This document shows, piece after piece, positions 29,425-40,079 of a DNA stretch of 64,000 nucleotides. The notes below the pieces were generated by a model. That model saw only the letters and a program-made list of their open reading frames with translations, had not been told where the DNA came from and did not search any database. The translations under genes and the position numbers were made by a program. Positions within the stretch are counted from its first letter, which is position 1; each line of letters opens with the position of its first letter. This DNA is from Lewinellaceae bacterium (GTDB lineage Bacteria; Bacteroidota; Bacteroidia; Chitinophagales; Saprospiraceae): positions 91,217 through 155,216 of the forward strand of contig JADJSY010000012.1 in NCBI GenBank assembly GCA_016711435.1. The letters are read 5' to 3'.

Positions 29425-29712
29425 ATGACAAGTAAAACATTGAAATTCATTGTAATAACCCTGCTTATTCTGCTCATCGCTACTGTAGCAGCAGATCCGC
29501 TTTCAGCACAATGCGCTATGTGTAAAGCCTCTTCCGAAGCCAATTTGAAAGCGGGCGGCGGAGACCCCAAAGGTCTCAATGCAGGTATTTTGTATATGCT
29601 GATGTTGCCCTATTTATTGGTTGCAAGCATTGGATACTGGTGGTGGCGCAACCGGAAAAAAGAATCGATGCAAGTGGCGGAACTAACGGACACGGATTTT
29701 CAGCAGTCCTGA
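29425..29712 (+). CDS. Small membrane protein with a CAMCK motif
   Basis: A 95-residue protein with a signal or anchor helix (residues 8-25) and a second helix near 60-75 (ILYMLMLPYLLVASIGYWWW). Between them sits AQCAMCKASSEANLKAG, a CxxC pair outside the membrane. It is the last-but-one gene of the oxidase operon, so an accessory or assembly role is plausible. I do not know a named family. Confidence 0.65.
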   Translation: MTSKTLKFIVITLLILLIATVAADPLSAQCAMCKASSEANLKAGGGDPKGLNAGILYMLMLPYLLVASIGYWWWRNRKKESMQVAELTDTDFQQS

Positions 29713-29734
29713 GTTTTCTGCAGAAAAACGCATT

Positions 29735-30076
29735 GTGATCATACTCCTGTTTTGTGGAGTGTGCTTCGGTGCTCCGGCGCCCGTATCTGCCGGCATATTT
29801 GCCAGGCATGAAATATCCCGGCACACGGAGGAAAGAACGCCCGTATTATCGGGCAGAAAAGCGCGTAAAATAGTGCGTCTCAAGGCAAAAGTTATCGAAA
29901 AACTGGAACATTACGCACACCACGACGCACCGGATTTCTGGCTGTGGATGGGATTGTTTTGCCTGGGTTTAGGACTTTGCCTCACCTTATTCAGTGCCAC
30001 TTTAGGGGGCATTGCCGGAGCAGCAGGATTGGCATGTCTGATTATTTGGGGCTTTTTTAAATTGGGTGCATTGTAA
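29735..30076 (+). CDS. Small hypothetical membrane protein
   Basis: A 113-residue reading frame with a GTG start at 29735. It has an N-terminal signal-like helix, a basic middle (GRKARKIVRLKAKVIEKLEHY) and one or two C-terminal glycine-rich helices (FWLWMGLFCLGLGLCLTLFSATLGGI). It lies 22 nt after the CAMCK protein and ends 56 nt before the symporter. The start is uncertain, because the frame opens inside the upstream end. Coding is likely from the hydrophobic pattern, but no family is recognised. Confidence 0.5.
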   Translation: MIILLFCGVCFGAPAPVSAGIFARHEISRHTEERTPVLSGRKARKIVRLKAKVIEKLEHYAHHDAPDFWLWMGLFCLGLGLCLTLFSATLGGIAGAAGLACLIIWGFFKLGAL

Positions 30077-30132
30077 ACCCCCGTACTTGGATTAAACTTG
30101 TACTTTAGCCGCCTCAAATCCTATCCCTTCTT

Positions 30133-31586
30133 ATGAAATCAGCCAAATCGCTCTGGTTTGCCATTTTTAGTGTTGCAGCCGTCGCCGGTCTGCACCTTCT
30201 CCCATGGGCCGGAATGCCCATTGAACACAATGTATTGATGGGTGCGCGTTGGTGGGCCATCGGCGCCCTGTGCATTTATGGGTATCGCAACAATTCCCTG
30301 ACAACCTGGATTCTGCTGAGTATGGTCATCGGTATGGCTGTTGGATATGATTTTCCGAAAATAGGCTCCAATATGGAGATCCTGAGTAAGATTTTCATTC
30401 AGTTGATCAAAACGGTGATTGCGCCGCTGCTTTTTTGGCACTTTGGTGGGAGGTATTGCCGGACAAAGCAATTCCAAGCAGGTAGGCCGGATGAGCATAA
30501 AAGCGTTCACGTACTTCATTGCAGCTACATCTATTGCTTTGGTAATCGGGCTCATCGCCATCAATTATTCCAAAGCAGGGGAGGGGATCGTTTCCAAAAC
30601 CACGATCTCAGAGCCGGTTAATCTGATGGCGAGCGATCTGAATGTAGTGGTGGATTCGGTGAAAGGAACGGCCAAATTGTTGTACCACGGCAAAGAATTG
30701 AGTTCGCCGCAGCCGCCTGCCAAGCAGAACTGGAAAAGCATTGTTCTGCATATTTTCCCTGAAAATGTGGCTAAAATGATCGCTGAAGGCGCTGTTTTGC
30801 AGATCGTTGTGTTTAGCCTTATCTTCGGATTCGCACTCCGGCAGGTATCGGAACACCACCGGCGCATCATGCTCGACTGGACGGAATCGCTGCCTGAGGT
30901 CATGTTCAAGTTCACGGGTATTATCATGTACTTCGCACCAATTGCGGTAGGAGGCGCCATGGCTTATACCATCGGCACGATGGGCTTCGAGGTGGTCTGG
31001 AACCTGGTAAAACTATTGCTGACCTTATATGTGGCCCTGATTGTTTTTATCCTGATGGTCTTTATACCGGTGCTGCTCTTTTTAGAATTCCGATCAAAAA
31101 GTTTTTTGCGGCCATTTATGAGCCCGCTTCTTTGGCTTTTGCCACAGCCAGTTCGGAAGCCGCCCTTCCTAAAGCGCTGATGTTTATGGAAAAATTCGGG
31201 GTGCCGCGCAAAATCGTTTCTTTCGTGCTGCCTACGGGGTTACAGTTTCAACCTCGACGGCTCAACGCTGTATTTGTCTCTCGCTTCTATTTTGCGCCCA
31301 GGCTGCGGGCATTCACCTCAACTGGCAAACGCAACTGGCCATGATGGGCACACTACTGCTCACATCCAAAGGTGTGGCAGGCGTACCGCGCGCTTCGCTG
31401 GTGATCCTTGCCGCTACAGTCAATCAGTTCAATATCCCGGAATGGCCCATTGCGATCATCCTCGGTGTCGATGCACTGATGGACATGGGGCGCACCAGTG
31501 TCAACCTGATGGGCAACTGTCTGGCTTCGGCGGTGGTAGCGCGCTGGGAGGGCGAGTTTGATGACGAAATGGCGAATAACGGGTAA
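30133..31586 (+). CDS. Sodium/proton:dicarboxylate symporter (DAACS family); frameshifts
   Basis: Reconstructed at about 484 residues. It is a secondary transporter for C4-dicarboxylates or acidic amino acids in the inner membrane. The hallmark regions are all there: FIQLIKTVIAPLLF, the serine-rich TASSEAALPKALMFMEKFGVP (hairpin 1), the FNLDGSTLYLSLASIF motif, LTSKGVAGVPRASLVILAA (hairpin 2) and DALMDMGRTSVNLMGN with the cation-binding Asp. Indels lie near 30437, 31100 and 31240. A non-cytoplasmic loop (about 30600-30740) is longer than usual. The next gene, a BKACE-type enzyme, starts 8 nt after the stop and may process an imported acid. Confidence 0.92.
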
Positions 31587-31593
31587 TAATTAT

Positions 31594-32436
31594 ATGAAAA
31601 TTCAACCTTTAATCGTAAATTTCACGCCGACCGGCATGGTGCCAACAAAAGAGATGACACCACATGTACCTATTTTTGTCCATGAAATCGTGGAACAGGT
31701 ACATGAAGCCTGTGAGTTGGGTATTACCCTCGTTCATTTACACGCCAGGTCGGAAACTAATGGTCGGCCCACCTGGGAGGCTGCCGTATATGGCCGTATT
31801 TTTGAAGGTATTCGCCGGCATTGCCCTGATTTGGTGTTGTGCGCCAGCCTGAGCGGACGTGATTTTAACGAATTTGAAAAGCGCTCGGAGGTATTGTCGC
31901 TGTATCCCGATATGGGGAGCCTCACGCTCAGTTCACTTAATTTTCCGGGTCAGGCCAGCGTCAATGCGCCCGATATGATTCGCCAGTTAGCAGAAGCGAT
32001 GCTGGAAAAAGGAGTTCATCCTGAAATGGAAGTTTTTGACCTAGGGATGCTGCATTACGGTCGCTACCTCATCCAGAAAGGAGTGTTGAAACCACCCTTC
32101 TACGTCAATATTATAACGGGAAATATTGCGGGCATACAGGCCGATATGGGCGAACTGGGTATGGCACTGCATTTGCTGCCTCCGCACACCTACTGGGCAC
32201 TGGGCGGTATCGGGCGCCAACAACTCCCGGCTGCCGCCATGGCGATTGCCAACGGCGGCGGGGTGCGTATCGGACTAGAAGACAATATTTACTGGGATAC
32301 GCACCGACAGCATTTAGCCACTAATATTGGTTTGCTCCGACGTGTACACCAGTTGGCCGAGTTGTTTGAGCGGAAGGTGATGACGCCGTCGGAATTCGGT
32401 GCGCTGGGTTTTTATAATTCGCAGAGAAGTAAATAA
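31594..32436 (+). CDS. BKACE family beta-keto acid cleavage enzyme (DUF849)
   Basis: A roughly 280-residue cytosolic TIM-barrel enzyme. BKACE proteins condense a beta-keto acid with acetyl-CoA and release acetoacetate plus a CoA ester. The zinc site HLHAR (GITLVHLHARS), the EVFDLGM strand and the C-terminal GGGVRIGLEDNIYW are visible. I use the ATG at 31594 rather than the upstream one at 31558, because it matches the family start (PLIVNFTPTGM). The substrate class cannot be told from sequence by eye. It lies between a dicarboxylate symporter and a hexapeptide acyltransferase. The stop runs straight into a dialect D repeat. Confidence 0.9.
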   Translation: MKIQPLIVNFTPTGMVPTKEMTPHVPIFVHEIVEQVHEACELGITLVHLHARSETNGRPTWEAAVYGRIFEGIRRHCPDLVLCASLSGRDFNEFEKRSEVLSLYPDMGSLTLSSLNFPGQASVNAPDMIRQLAEAMLEKGVHPEMEVFDLGMLHYGRYLIQKGVLKPPFYVNIITGNIAGIQADMGELGMALHLLPPHTYWALGGIGRQQLPAAAMAIANGGGVRIGLEDNIYWDTHRQHLATNIGLLRRVHQLAELFERKVMTPSEFGALGFYNSQRSK

Positions 32437-32640
32437 GTGTTTTAGTGTTTTAGTGTTTTAGTGTTTTGGAGTGGTAACTCAAGAATGGGTTATAAGTGAT
32501 AAAAAGTTGAGTATTAATGCGAATCAGTTTTAACCCATGATTCGCATAGGTTGTCTGACGCTCATTAAAACAAATACCAAAGGTTACTCAACCCCAAAAC
32601 ACCAAAACACTAAAACACCAAAACACCAAAACACCAAACC
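32437..32640. repeat. Intergenic palindrome, dialect D (GTGTTTTA)
   Basis: The left arm 32437-32467 has four GTGTTTTA words directly after the BKACE stop. The right arm, about 32595-32640, is AACACCAAAACACTAAAACA-like and ends 5 nt before the next ATG. Inside is a second hairpin with stem ATGCGAATCA/TGATTCGCAT near 32518-32547. The same dialect is used at 40882-41000. Confidence 0.82.
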
Positions 32641-32644
32641 ACAC

Positions 32645-33306
32645 ATGCCACATTTCACATCCATTGGCCAAAGCAATTTTGGTATCTCCGTATTGCTCGA
32701 TTGTTTAGTAGCCACACATCAGGGTGAAAGCGTGGAGGTGGATATTATTGCGAACCTCGCGCCCGAAAAATGCTTCCCTGGCATTTTCATTTGAAACGCC
32801 GGGCGCCGTTTGTCAGGTATTCGATTACAGTGAATGGCAACCCAAAGCAGGTGTTCCCTGCCTGATCGGGTCGATTGGAAAAGGCCGGAAAGCCATTTTC
32901 CAGTTTTTTAAAGAGCATTTCCAAATTATTGAAAATCAATACTATACAAGCATTCACCCATCGGCGGTAGTTGCCGCTACGGTACGAATGGGGCGTGGTA
33001 TTCATATCAGCCCCTTGTCGGTGATTGCTCCTTTGCGGTTTGGGCGACTTTGTGGTGGTGAACAGAAACGCCAGTGTGGGACACCATACTTCTCTCGGTC
33101 ATTTTGCCACGGTCAATCCGGGCGTCAATATTGCCGGCGCGTGCCATATCGGCGAGCAGGTCATTATTGGCGCGGGCGCCACGGTTGTTGATCAGATTAC
33201 CATCGGCGCGGGCTCTGTTATCGGCGCGGGCTCATTGGTCACGCGGGACATCCCGGAAGGAGTTATTGCTTACGGTAATCCGGCCAAAGTAATCCGGGAA
33301 ATCTAA
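32645..33306 (+). CDS. NeuD-like hexapeptide-repeat O-acetyltransferase; frameshifts
   Basis: Reconstructed at about 220 residues. The N-terminal part (to about residue 90) looks like the small nucleotide-like domain of sialic-acid O-acetyltransferase NeuD relatives, followed by a left-handed beta-helix. Hexapeptide repeats are plain: IHPSAVVAATVRMGRGIHISPLSVI, then SVGHHTSLGHFATVNPGVNIAG and GAGATVVDQITIGAGSVIGAGSLV, ending NPAKVIREI. SVGHHTSLG carries the expected catalytic His. Frame breaks lie near 32770 and 33040. The acceptor substrate is unknown. It may modify an amino acid or sugar linked to the upstream BKACE/symporter genes. Confidence 0.82.
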
Positions 33307-36300
33307 ATCAGCGGAACCCGCACGACAAACAAATCACCCTGTTCACCCGCCCAAACAGGCTTATCGGTCAGCAAAGCGTATCGGTTGATGATATTGTCCA
33401 GGCCCGTTCCGGTGGAAGTTTCCGGGCTGGCCCGACGTTGTAACCGGTTTTGCACAACCAGGTAGTCATTTTCCTTATACACACGCACCAGCAGTGGCTC
33501 CTGCGCCGACATTCGATTGTGTTTCACAGCGTTTTCTACCAGTAATTGAAGCGTCAGCGGTGCAATTTTGCAGGTATCTAATACGGATTCGTCCAGGTCG
33601 AGTTGCAGGTTAAATTTGTTTTCAAAACGAATTTTAAGCAAAGCATAGGACTTGATGAACTCCAACTCTGTGCGCAGTGTCACCACTGTCTGGTCTTTTG
33701 TTCCAGAATATAGCGGTACGAGCGCGCCAGTTGTTCGATAAATTGTTCTGAAAGGTCGGCGCTCACATGCACCAGCGAAGAAAGAATACTCAGGCTGTTG
33801 AACAGAAAGTGTGGATTTACCTGACTTTTAAGCAGGTCGATTTCATTGAGTAACTGTTGCTTTTCCAGTTCTTTGGCGCGCGATTTCGCTGCTTCCAAAC
33901 GCAGGCGTTCGCGGTGCCTGTACCAGTAAATGCCGTAGATAATACTCAAAATCAGGAGCGCAATCAAGCCGCGAAACCACCAGGTTTGCCACCACGCGGG
34001 TAACACTTCCACGCTGACACCCTGCGCCTGTTCGTTCCAGGTGCCGTCGTTGTTGGCGGCGCGTACGAACAGTTTGTAGTTACCTGGGGGCACAAAATTT
34101 GCCTGGAAGTACCGCTCCCGGTTGGGTGTCGACCATTCATTGGAGAAACCTTCCAGTCGCCAGGAGTACAGGTTGTCTTTGGGCAGTGTGAAATTGAGCG
34201 CAGCAAACTCCATGCTGAACGAATTGTCCTCGTGCGCAAAACGCAAACTCCAGGCAGAATCCATGGGGGCAAACACCTCATTGTCCCGGTAGCGGCAGGC
34301 GATGTTGACAACCGGTGGCGGCAGGTTATTGGGACGCAGACTGTCGGGGTGCCAGCGCAAAAAAGCCCCGCGGAGCCCTGCAAAGAGTTCTCCCGTTGCG
34401 GCGTCTTTTGAGAAACGCACCAACCGGTAGGGCGTACGCGAGATGCCATAGCGCTCGTCGAATATCTTGAATGTGCGGCTGCGCGGCGATACCCTTAGTA
34501 CCCGGTCGCCCAGGCCCCACCACAAGTCGCCGTTATTGTCCCGAAACCCGCCGTACATGCTGTTGGTCGGCAGGCCGTTTTCACGGGAAAGACGAGTTCA
34601 AATTGTTTGGTATCGCTGTGGTAACACAGTAGTCCCTTGTCGCCCGCAATCCATACATTGCCGTCGTTATCCGGCTGGCAATAACCGGCGTTGTTCAGGC
34701 CGGGAGCGTCTTTTTTCGGTAAAATGACGAAATTGCATCGTCGTTAAATCGCATTCCACAAAGCCGTTCAAATCTGTTCAAACCAGACATAACGTCCGTT
34801 TTTATCCATCCAGATATCGATAATCCGTTTGGCGGGCTGCCCTTGTTCGGACCCAATAATAGTGTAAGTTGCTGTTTTTGGGTCAAAAACATACACTTTA
34901 TCGGTAGAATTAGCGATCCAAATCCGTCCCCGGGTATCTTCGGCTGCGTGCTTCATCAAAATCTTTTGGCCTGCCGGAACGGGTAGGGGAGGCACAGGGG
35001 TCATGCGAAATGTGATGGGGTCGAAGCGTAATAAACGCTCGGCACACAAAAGCCATATCGTGCCGTCGCGGGAACGCCACATGTCGTTGGGCGCCGTGTA
35101 AGGCGCTGTGGGGATGGTTTTTACTACAACGGTGCCTTCGGGCTGGTCGCGCATCACAAACACGGTGTTTAACCTGCGCGAGAGGACAAACAGATGCGGG
35201 CTTTCGGGAAATTTATGGACGCCCACGATATCGTTATCGATCAGCCCTGCGGTTTGTGTATGAACCGGTACTTTTTGAAAACCCTGCAAAAACGGGTCTA
35301 GTTTGAACAACCCGTTTTCCGTTCCAAACCAGGTAATACCGGAGCGGTCGCGGAACATGATTTTTACCTCGGCATCGAATTCGGGGTCGTTGGGCAGCGC
35401 AATCGTGGTTACTGTCGACATGCCCGGCTGATGGCGCTCAACCGTATTCATACAACCTGCGAGGATGGAATTGGGGCCTTCCGGCAAGGTTTCACCCGTA
35501 AAAGTTGGGTTTTTTACGGAAAAATAGGTCCAGGTTCCGTTTTTTGGATTCAGGCGGCCGATGGCTTTTTTTTCAAAAATAACCCAGACAACTTCCGGTG
35601 AAACGACCCGGATATCGATGGGGGCCGGTAAATCCGTACGGTCGGGTGTAAACCAACGCATCTCGTTGGTCTCTGAATTCATCCGGCAGATACCTCCCTG
35701 GCGGCCCAGCCAGATGTCCGGTCCGGCGCCTTTGTCTATCGAAGAAAAATTGGCAGCCGTTCCATCAGGAGGGCTCCATTGATCCACTTTCGCGGTGACC
35801 GGGTTCAGGGTAAAGACATCGCCGATATGGTTGCGCAACCAGATACGGCCTTTGGTGTCGTCGAAACCTTCCATGATATACGTGCGTACCCGCTCCGAAG
35901 CCTGTTCGGGCCACGTAAAATAACGGCGGAACCGGCTTTCTTTCGCATTAAAACGGTTGACGCCATTGCCCGTACACACCCAAAGTTGGTCATTCCGGTC
36001 TTTAAAAAGGTAGGTGGCGACGTCGTTGGAAAGGCTGGTGGAATCCCCTGCTTTTGAAAAAAAAGGCCGAAAATTATAACCATCGTAGCGGTACAAACCT
36101 TGCGCCGTGCCGATCCACAGGAATCCGACTTTATCCTGTTCGAGGGTCAGGATATGGTTGTCCTGCATGCCTTCCTGCTTCGATATGGCTTCTACGAAAT
36201 AACCGGGAGGCGTTTGGGCGCCCACAGCGGCGGGAAGTATAATCAGCAGTGCCAGGCTCCAAAAGGCATGGAGCCTGCAATACGCCAAGCTTCTGTTGTT

Positions 36301-36324
36301 TTTTGTAGCCTCACAATAGATCAT
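33303..36324 (-). CDS. Two-component-type sensor histidine kinase with beta-propeller sensor (LytS-like kinase); frameshifts
   Basis: Reconstructed at about 1000 residues. A signal peptide is followed by periplasmic propeller repeats (FLWIGTAQGLYRYDGYNF, WVCTGNGVNRFN, ITWFGTENGLFKLD). Next come a Y_Y_Y domain (YSWRLEGFSNEW, NYKLFVRAANNDGTW), one transmembrane helix (WWFRGLIALLILSIIYGI) and a coiled linker. The kinase has the His_kinase/LytS signature NPHFLFNSLSILSSLVHV and an ATPase domain (LLVENAVKHN, STGTGLDNIINRYALL). Frame breaks lie near 34560-34770 and 33683. The propeller architecture resembles hybrid nutrient sensors, but the kinase is the LytS type, which normally pairs with a LytTR regulator; none is adjacent. 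Confidence 0.9.
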
Positions 36325-36422
36325 AGGAGCAAGAGGACTTGATGGATTAAACTGGTTATTATCTAAAATGATATAACTGACGCCAAAAATACATCTTGAC
36401 TGGCAAAGTGTATGTGGTCTAT

Positions 36423-37058
36423 TTACCCGATGGATCGTTTTTTCAGCAGTAAGGAAAGTATCCTCGGAATAGTCGTCCGGTCGTTGTCATCAAAAAATTC
36501 ATTGATCCTTACGATGTCGAAACCATGCTGTTGTGCTGCCTGTATAAAATCCGAGATATGGTGGTCGAAGCAAGTGACCACCTGTTGACCCTCTTCTGTA
36601 TCAAACCGCGCTTTGGTGCCGGAGTATTGTTTGAACCGGTGCAATTCGCCGATGTAGATGTGGCCACCCGGTGCAATGACCTTGGAGGCTTCGCTGAAAA
36701 TATAATCCAGGTTTTCAATATGCTCCAGCACGAGGCTGAACCCGATCAGGTCGTATGGCCATTAGCGAAAGCCCATGGATGGGTGATGTCCGCTTGCCGG
36801 AATTGGACCTTGTCGGACGCTACTTTACTTCCGGCAATGGCCAGCATGCCTTCGGAGAGATCGACGGCAGTGACATGTCCGGCTTTGGTGATCAGCCATT
36901 CCGTGTTTTTTTCCGGTGCCGCAGCCGATTTCGAGGCAGGTATCAAACGAAATACCGGCTAAAATTGTCCTCAAGGAGCGGGCTTCGAGGTCGCGGGTTT
37001 TGTTTTTGTTGGTGTCGTATTGGGCCGACCAGGTGTCGTAAGATTGTTGGACGTTCAT
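36423..37058 (-). CDS. Class I SAM-dependent methyltransferase; frameshifts
   Basis: Reconstructed at about 212 residues. It begins MNVQQSYDTWSAQYDTNKNKTRDLEA, as ubiE/Methyltransf_11 relatives do. The SAM-binding motif I is LEIGCGTGKN and motif II is VTAVDLSEGMLAIA. QFRQADITHPWAF and the post-motif LEHIENLDYIFSEASKVIAPGG follow. Frame breaks lie near 36905 and 36760. The substrate is unknown. The start codon is preceded by a dialect G palindrome. It lies upstream of the sensor kinase on the same strand. Confidence 0.85.
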
Positions 37059-37068
37059 GGCAATCGGT

Positions 37069-37159
37069 AGTTATTCGTTATTGGTTATTCGTGTGGTGAC
37101 CTTTGGCTGAGTTAGCGACTTTAGTCAAAGGTTACCACACGAATAACCAATAACTAATA
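37069..37159. repeat. Intergenic palindrome, dialect G
   Basis: The left arm 37069-37109 (GTTATTCGTTATTGGTTATT words, then CGTGTGGTGACCTTTGGCT) is mirrored by the right arm 37121-37159 (AAAGGTTACCACACG, then AATAACCAATAACTAAT). The loop is about 11 nt. The stem is long and nearly perfect. It lies just before the methyltransferase start codon. Confidence 0.83.
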
Positions 37160-37179
37160 CAGAGTCACGCAAATTTTTC

Positions 37180-37262
37180 GAGTATTTGAAGATTCGAGTA
37201 TCTGAGTATCTGACTGATAACGAATCATTTGTACTCAAATCCTCGCATACTCGAATACTCAA
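37180..37262. repeat. Intergenic palindrome, dialect F (GAGTATTT/GAGTATCT)
   Basis: The left words CGAGTATTTGAAGATTCGAGTA from 37180 are mirrored by right words GCATACTCGAATACTC to 37262. The inner stretch contains TGACTGATAACGAAT, which recurs at 60790 and, in part, at 56240 and 56818. It follows the dialect G element directly. Confidence 0.75.
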
Positions 37263-37329
37263 AAAAATTCAGTGACATTGTACTAATAACTCATTTATTA
37301 ACATTGCCTCTTGCCAGTTGCTTTTTTAC

Positions 37330-37999
37330 TTATACTTTCCTGCTCCACAAAATCCAGTTTCCCTCCGTATCGATATACTGCGCTTCTGGAAACACCTTTT
37401 TAAAGGTGCGTTCAAAAAAGCGCTCCGTAACCGAGCGGACGGACACATCTTCACCGTGCAGGCGGTTAAACATAATTATTCCATTAGGCCGAAGCAAATC
37501 GCGGCAGATTTCGAGGAACTCCGGCGTGCAAAACTGGGGTGGTGTGATTTCGTCTTCAAAAATATCAATAATCACCATATCGTATTGTTCCTCTGTGACT
37601 TGCACAAAAACCTCTGCGTCGCCGGTGATGATGTCGATCGGGCTTTTGAGCCTCGAAGGGTGTATTTAGCGGCCAGTTCGGAAATCGTTTCATCCCATTC
37701 CACCGCCGTGTAGTAATAATCGCAGTGGAAAACGGTTTCCAGCATATAGGAATGGAGCCCAGGCCCAGGCCGAGAATGAGCACATCCTCAAAAGGCTCTT
37801 CATCAATTTTAAGGTGGTCAAATGCAATGATGAAATTCTGGTACAGATCGTCCCAGGAGTAAATGGCATCGCCGCTCAGCAACTGCAAACGCCCGCGCGA
37901 CAGGGCCACGGTCAGTTCCGGGTTGTGCTCCGAAGCCGTTTCCTCAATCGTAATCGGGGTGAGGTGAGAAAGCCATTTTTTCCAACGGGGGATTTTCAT
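37330..37999 (-). CDS. Spermidine synthase-like methyltransferase-fold protein; frameshifts
   Basis: Reconstructed at about 223 residues. It starts MKIPRWKKWLSHLTPITIEE and carries QLLSGDAIYSWDDLYQNFI, then the nucleotide-fold glycine motif VLILGLGLGSIP. DMVIIDIFEDEITPPQFCTPEFLEICRDLLRPNGIIMFN follows, which is the arrangement of spermidine-synthase-like proteins. Frame breaks lie near 37750 and 37650. True spermidine synthases need a decarboxylated SAM site, which I cannot confirm, so a relative of unknown substrate is possible. The start codon is preceded by dialect G words (37999-38036). Confidence 0.78.
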
Positions 38000-38036
38000 T
38001 GTTTCGTTATCAGTTATCGGTTATCTGTTATCAGTT
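37999..38036. repeat. Word array, dialect G
   Basis: TTATCAGTTATCGGTTATCTGTTATCAGTT words lie immediately before the spermidine synthase-like start codon. It is a one-armed copy, similar to 8221-8262. The remainder of the gap to 38289 has no ORF; it contains the short palindrome CAGACCGGTCTG near 38089. Confidence 0.55.
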
Positions 38037-38289
38037 GCTACGCCTCCGTGACCGGGAAATTCGGGGGTAAAAACCGCCTGATCCTTTGACAGACCGGTCT
38101 GTAGTTCAGACATTTGTGCTGCACTGCCCCGGGCGTCGTGGAAGAGTATCAGAGGAGTTGTCATTCGAAAACACTGAATTGGCAGCGCTAACATACAAAA
38201 GAGTCCTTAACTTCGTCGTCACTTTCTGAACTGTAAACCCTTATCAGGATTATCTTTTAACCTGTAAAGTTATTTTAGGACGAGACAGA

Positions 38290-38382
38290 GCGGTGTACGC
38301 TACGAACTCTCACCCTCTCACTTCTCACCTCTCACCTCTCACTTCTCTCACCCTCTCACCTCTCTCATCCTCTCACTCTTCT
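38290..38382. repeat. Half element, dialect E, ending at the ade start codon
   Basis: GCGGTGTACGCTACGAACTC followed by TCACCCTCTCACTTCTCACC words runs to the base before the ade ATG. The first ~33 bp match the right arm of the element at 42045-42096. The left arm is not present here. Confidence 0.75.
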
Positions 38383-40016
38383 ATGATCGTTAATCTAGTC
38401 GACTTACACCAGCGCCGCATCTACCCGGCTGAAATCATTGTTGAAAAGGGCCGGATCCTGCAAATCCGCGCGTTAGACAACGCACCCGAAACGGAGGGTT
38501 TTGTATTGCCCGGTTTTGTAGATGCGCATGTACACATTGAAAGCAGCATGTTGCCGCCTGCCGAATTTGCCCGTATGGCTGTGGTGCATGGGACGGTTGC
38601 CACCGTTTCCGATCCGCATGAAATTGCCAATGTACTTGGAAATGAAGAGGTGCTGTATATGTTGGAAGATGCTGCGCGGACGCCTGTGAAGTTCTGTTTC
38701 GGTGCGCCCTCCTCCTGTGTGCCGGCCACGACGTTCGAGACGGCCGAGCGGTAATGGATGCAGCGGCGGTGGAAAAATTATTGCAACATCCGGCTATCGG
38801 GTATTTGTCTGAAATGATGAACTTTCCCGGTGTGCTGTTCAACGATGCCGAAGTGATGGCTAAAATTGCAGCGGCGCAGCGGCTGGACAAGCCGGTAGAC
38901 GGGCATGCGCCGGGTTTGCGCGGAGAAGACGCACGCCGGTATTTTGCAGCGGGCATCAGTACCGATCACGAGTGTTTTACCTATGAAGAAGGTCTGGAAA
39001 AAGCGCAACTCGGCGTAAAAATTTTGATCCGGGAGGGTAGTGCGGCCCGCAATTTTGAGCGCTCTGGCCGCTGTTGAAAGAATTTCCCGAACAAATGATG
39101 TTCTGCAGCGACGACAAACACCCCGACGATCTGGCACGGGGGCATATCAACGAACTGGCGCGCGCTATCGCTTATGGCTGCGACCTGTTCGATACCCTTC
39201 GGGCGGCCTGCGTAAATCCGGTGCAACATTACCGGTTACCGGTCGGACTGCTGCGCGAAGGCGATGCTGCCGACTTTATAAAAGTGGCCGATTTGCGCGA
39301 TTTTCGGGTGCTGGAGACCTGGATCGACGGGGTGCAGGTGGCTGCCGGGGGGCAAAGTTTGTTGCCGCGCCTGTTGTCTGCCGCGCCCAATCAGTTTGTT
39401 GCGCATGCCAAAAAGCCCGAAGATTTTCAGTTACACACCAATGCTTCCGAAGTACAATGCCGGATCATCGAGGCGCTCGACGGGCAAATCGTTACAGGCA
39501 CCGGATCGGAATCGCTGGCGGTTACGGACGGATGTATCGCAACAGATCCAGAGCGTGATATTTTAAAAATAACGGTCGTCAACCGTTACACACCGGGCAC
39601 CAGCCCCGCACTGGGTTTTGTGCGCGGGTTCGGCTTGAAACAGGGCGCTTTGGCCAGTAGTGTGGCGCACGATTCCCATAATATTGTGGCAGTTGGCACC
39701 AGCGACGAAGCGCTTTGTGCTGCCGTTAACGCCGTGATAGCGGCCAAAGGAGGCATCAGCGCTGCGGATGACGCGGGCAATACACGTGTATTGTCATTGC
39801 CTATTGCAGGACTCATGAGCCAATCGGATGGTTATACGCTGGCCCGTGAATACGCGGAACTGGATGCCTGGACGAAAACCACGCTGGGATGTACTTTGCG
39901 GGCGCCCTTTATGGTTCTTTCTTTGGCATTGCCCGTTATTCCCGCGATTGAAAATGACGGATCTGGGTTTGTTCGACGTGGAGCGTTTTGGATTTGTGGA
40001 GGTGGTGGAAGCGTAG
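38383..40016 (+). CDS. ade: Adenine deaminase; frameshifts
   Basis: Reconstructed at about 545 residues. It converts adenine to hypoxanthine in purine salvage. The metal motif VDAHVHIESSM (His49 and His51) is typical of adenine deaminase, followed by HGTVATVSDPHEIANVLG, YLSEMMNFPGV, DGHAPGLRG, GISTDHECFTYEE and MMFCSDDKHPDDL. The C-terminal domain contains SVAHDSHNIVAVGTSD and the catalytic-fold GGISAADD. Frame breaks lie near 38752, 39050 and 39945; the correct end is FDVERFGFVEVVEA at 40016. It starts straight after a dialect E array. Confidence 0.93.
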
Positions 40017-40079
40017 TATTTTGCATCCTTTATTTGCTCATCCGCCCGGAACCTGTATTCCGGTCTTTAATACGATTCA

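Noticed and set aside
37069..37262. CRISPR array
   Set aside because: The repeated words are too short, degenerate and directly adjacent, with no spacers, and no cas gene is in the window.
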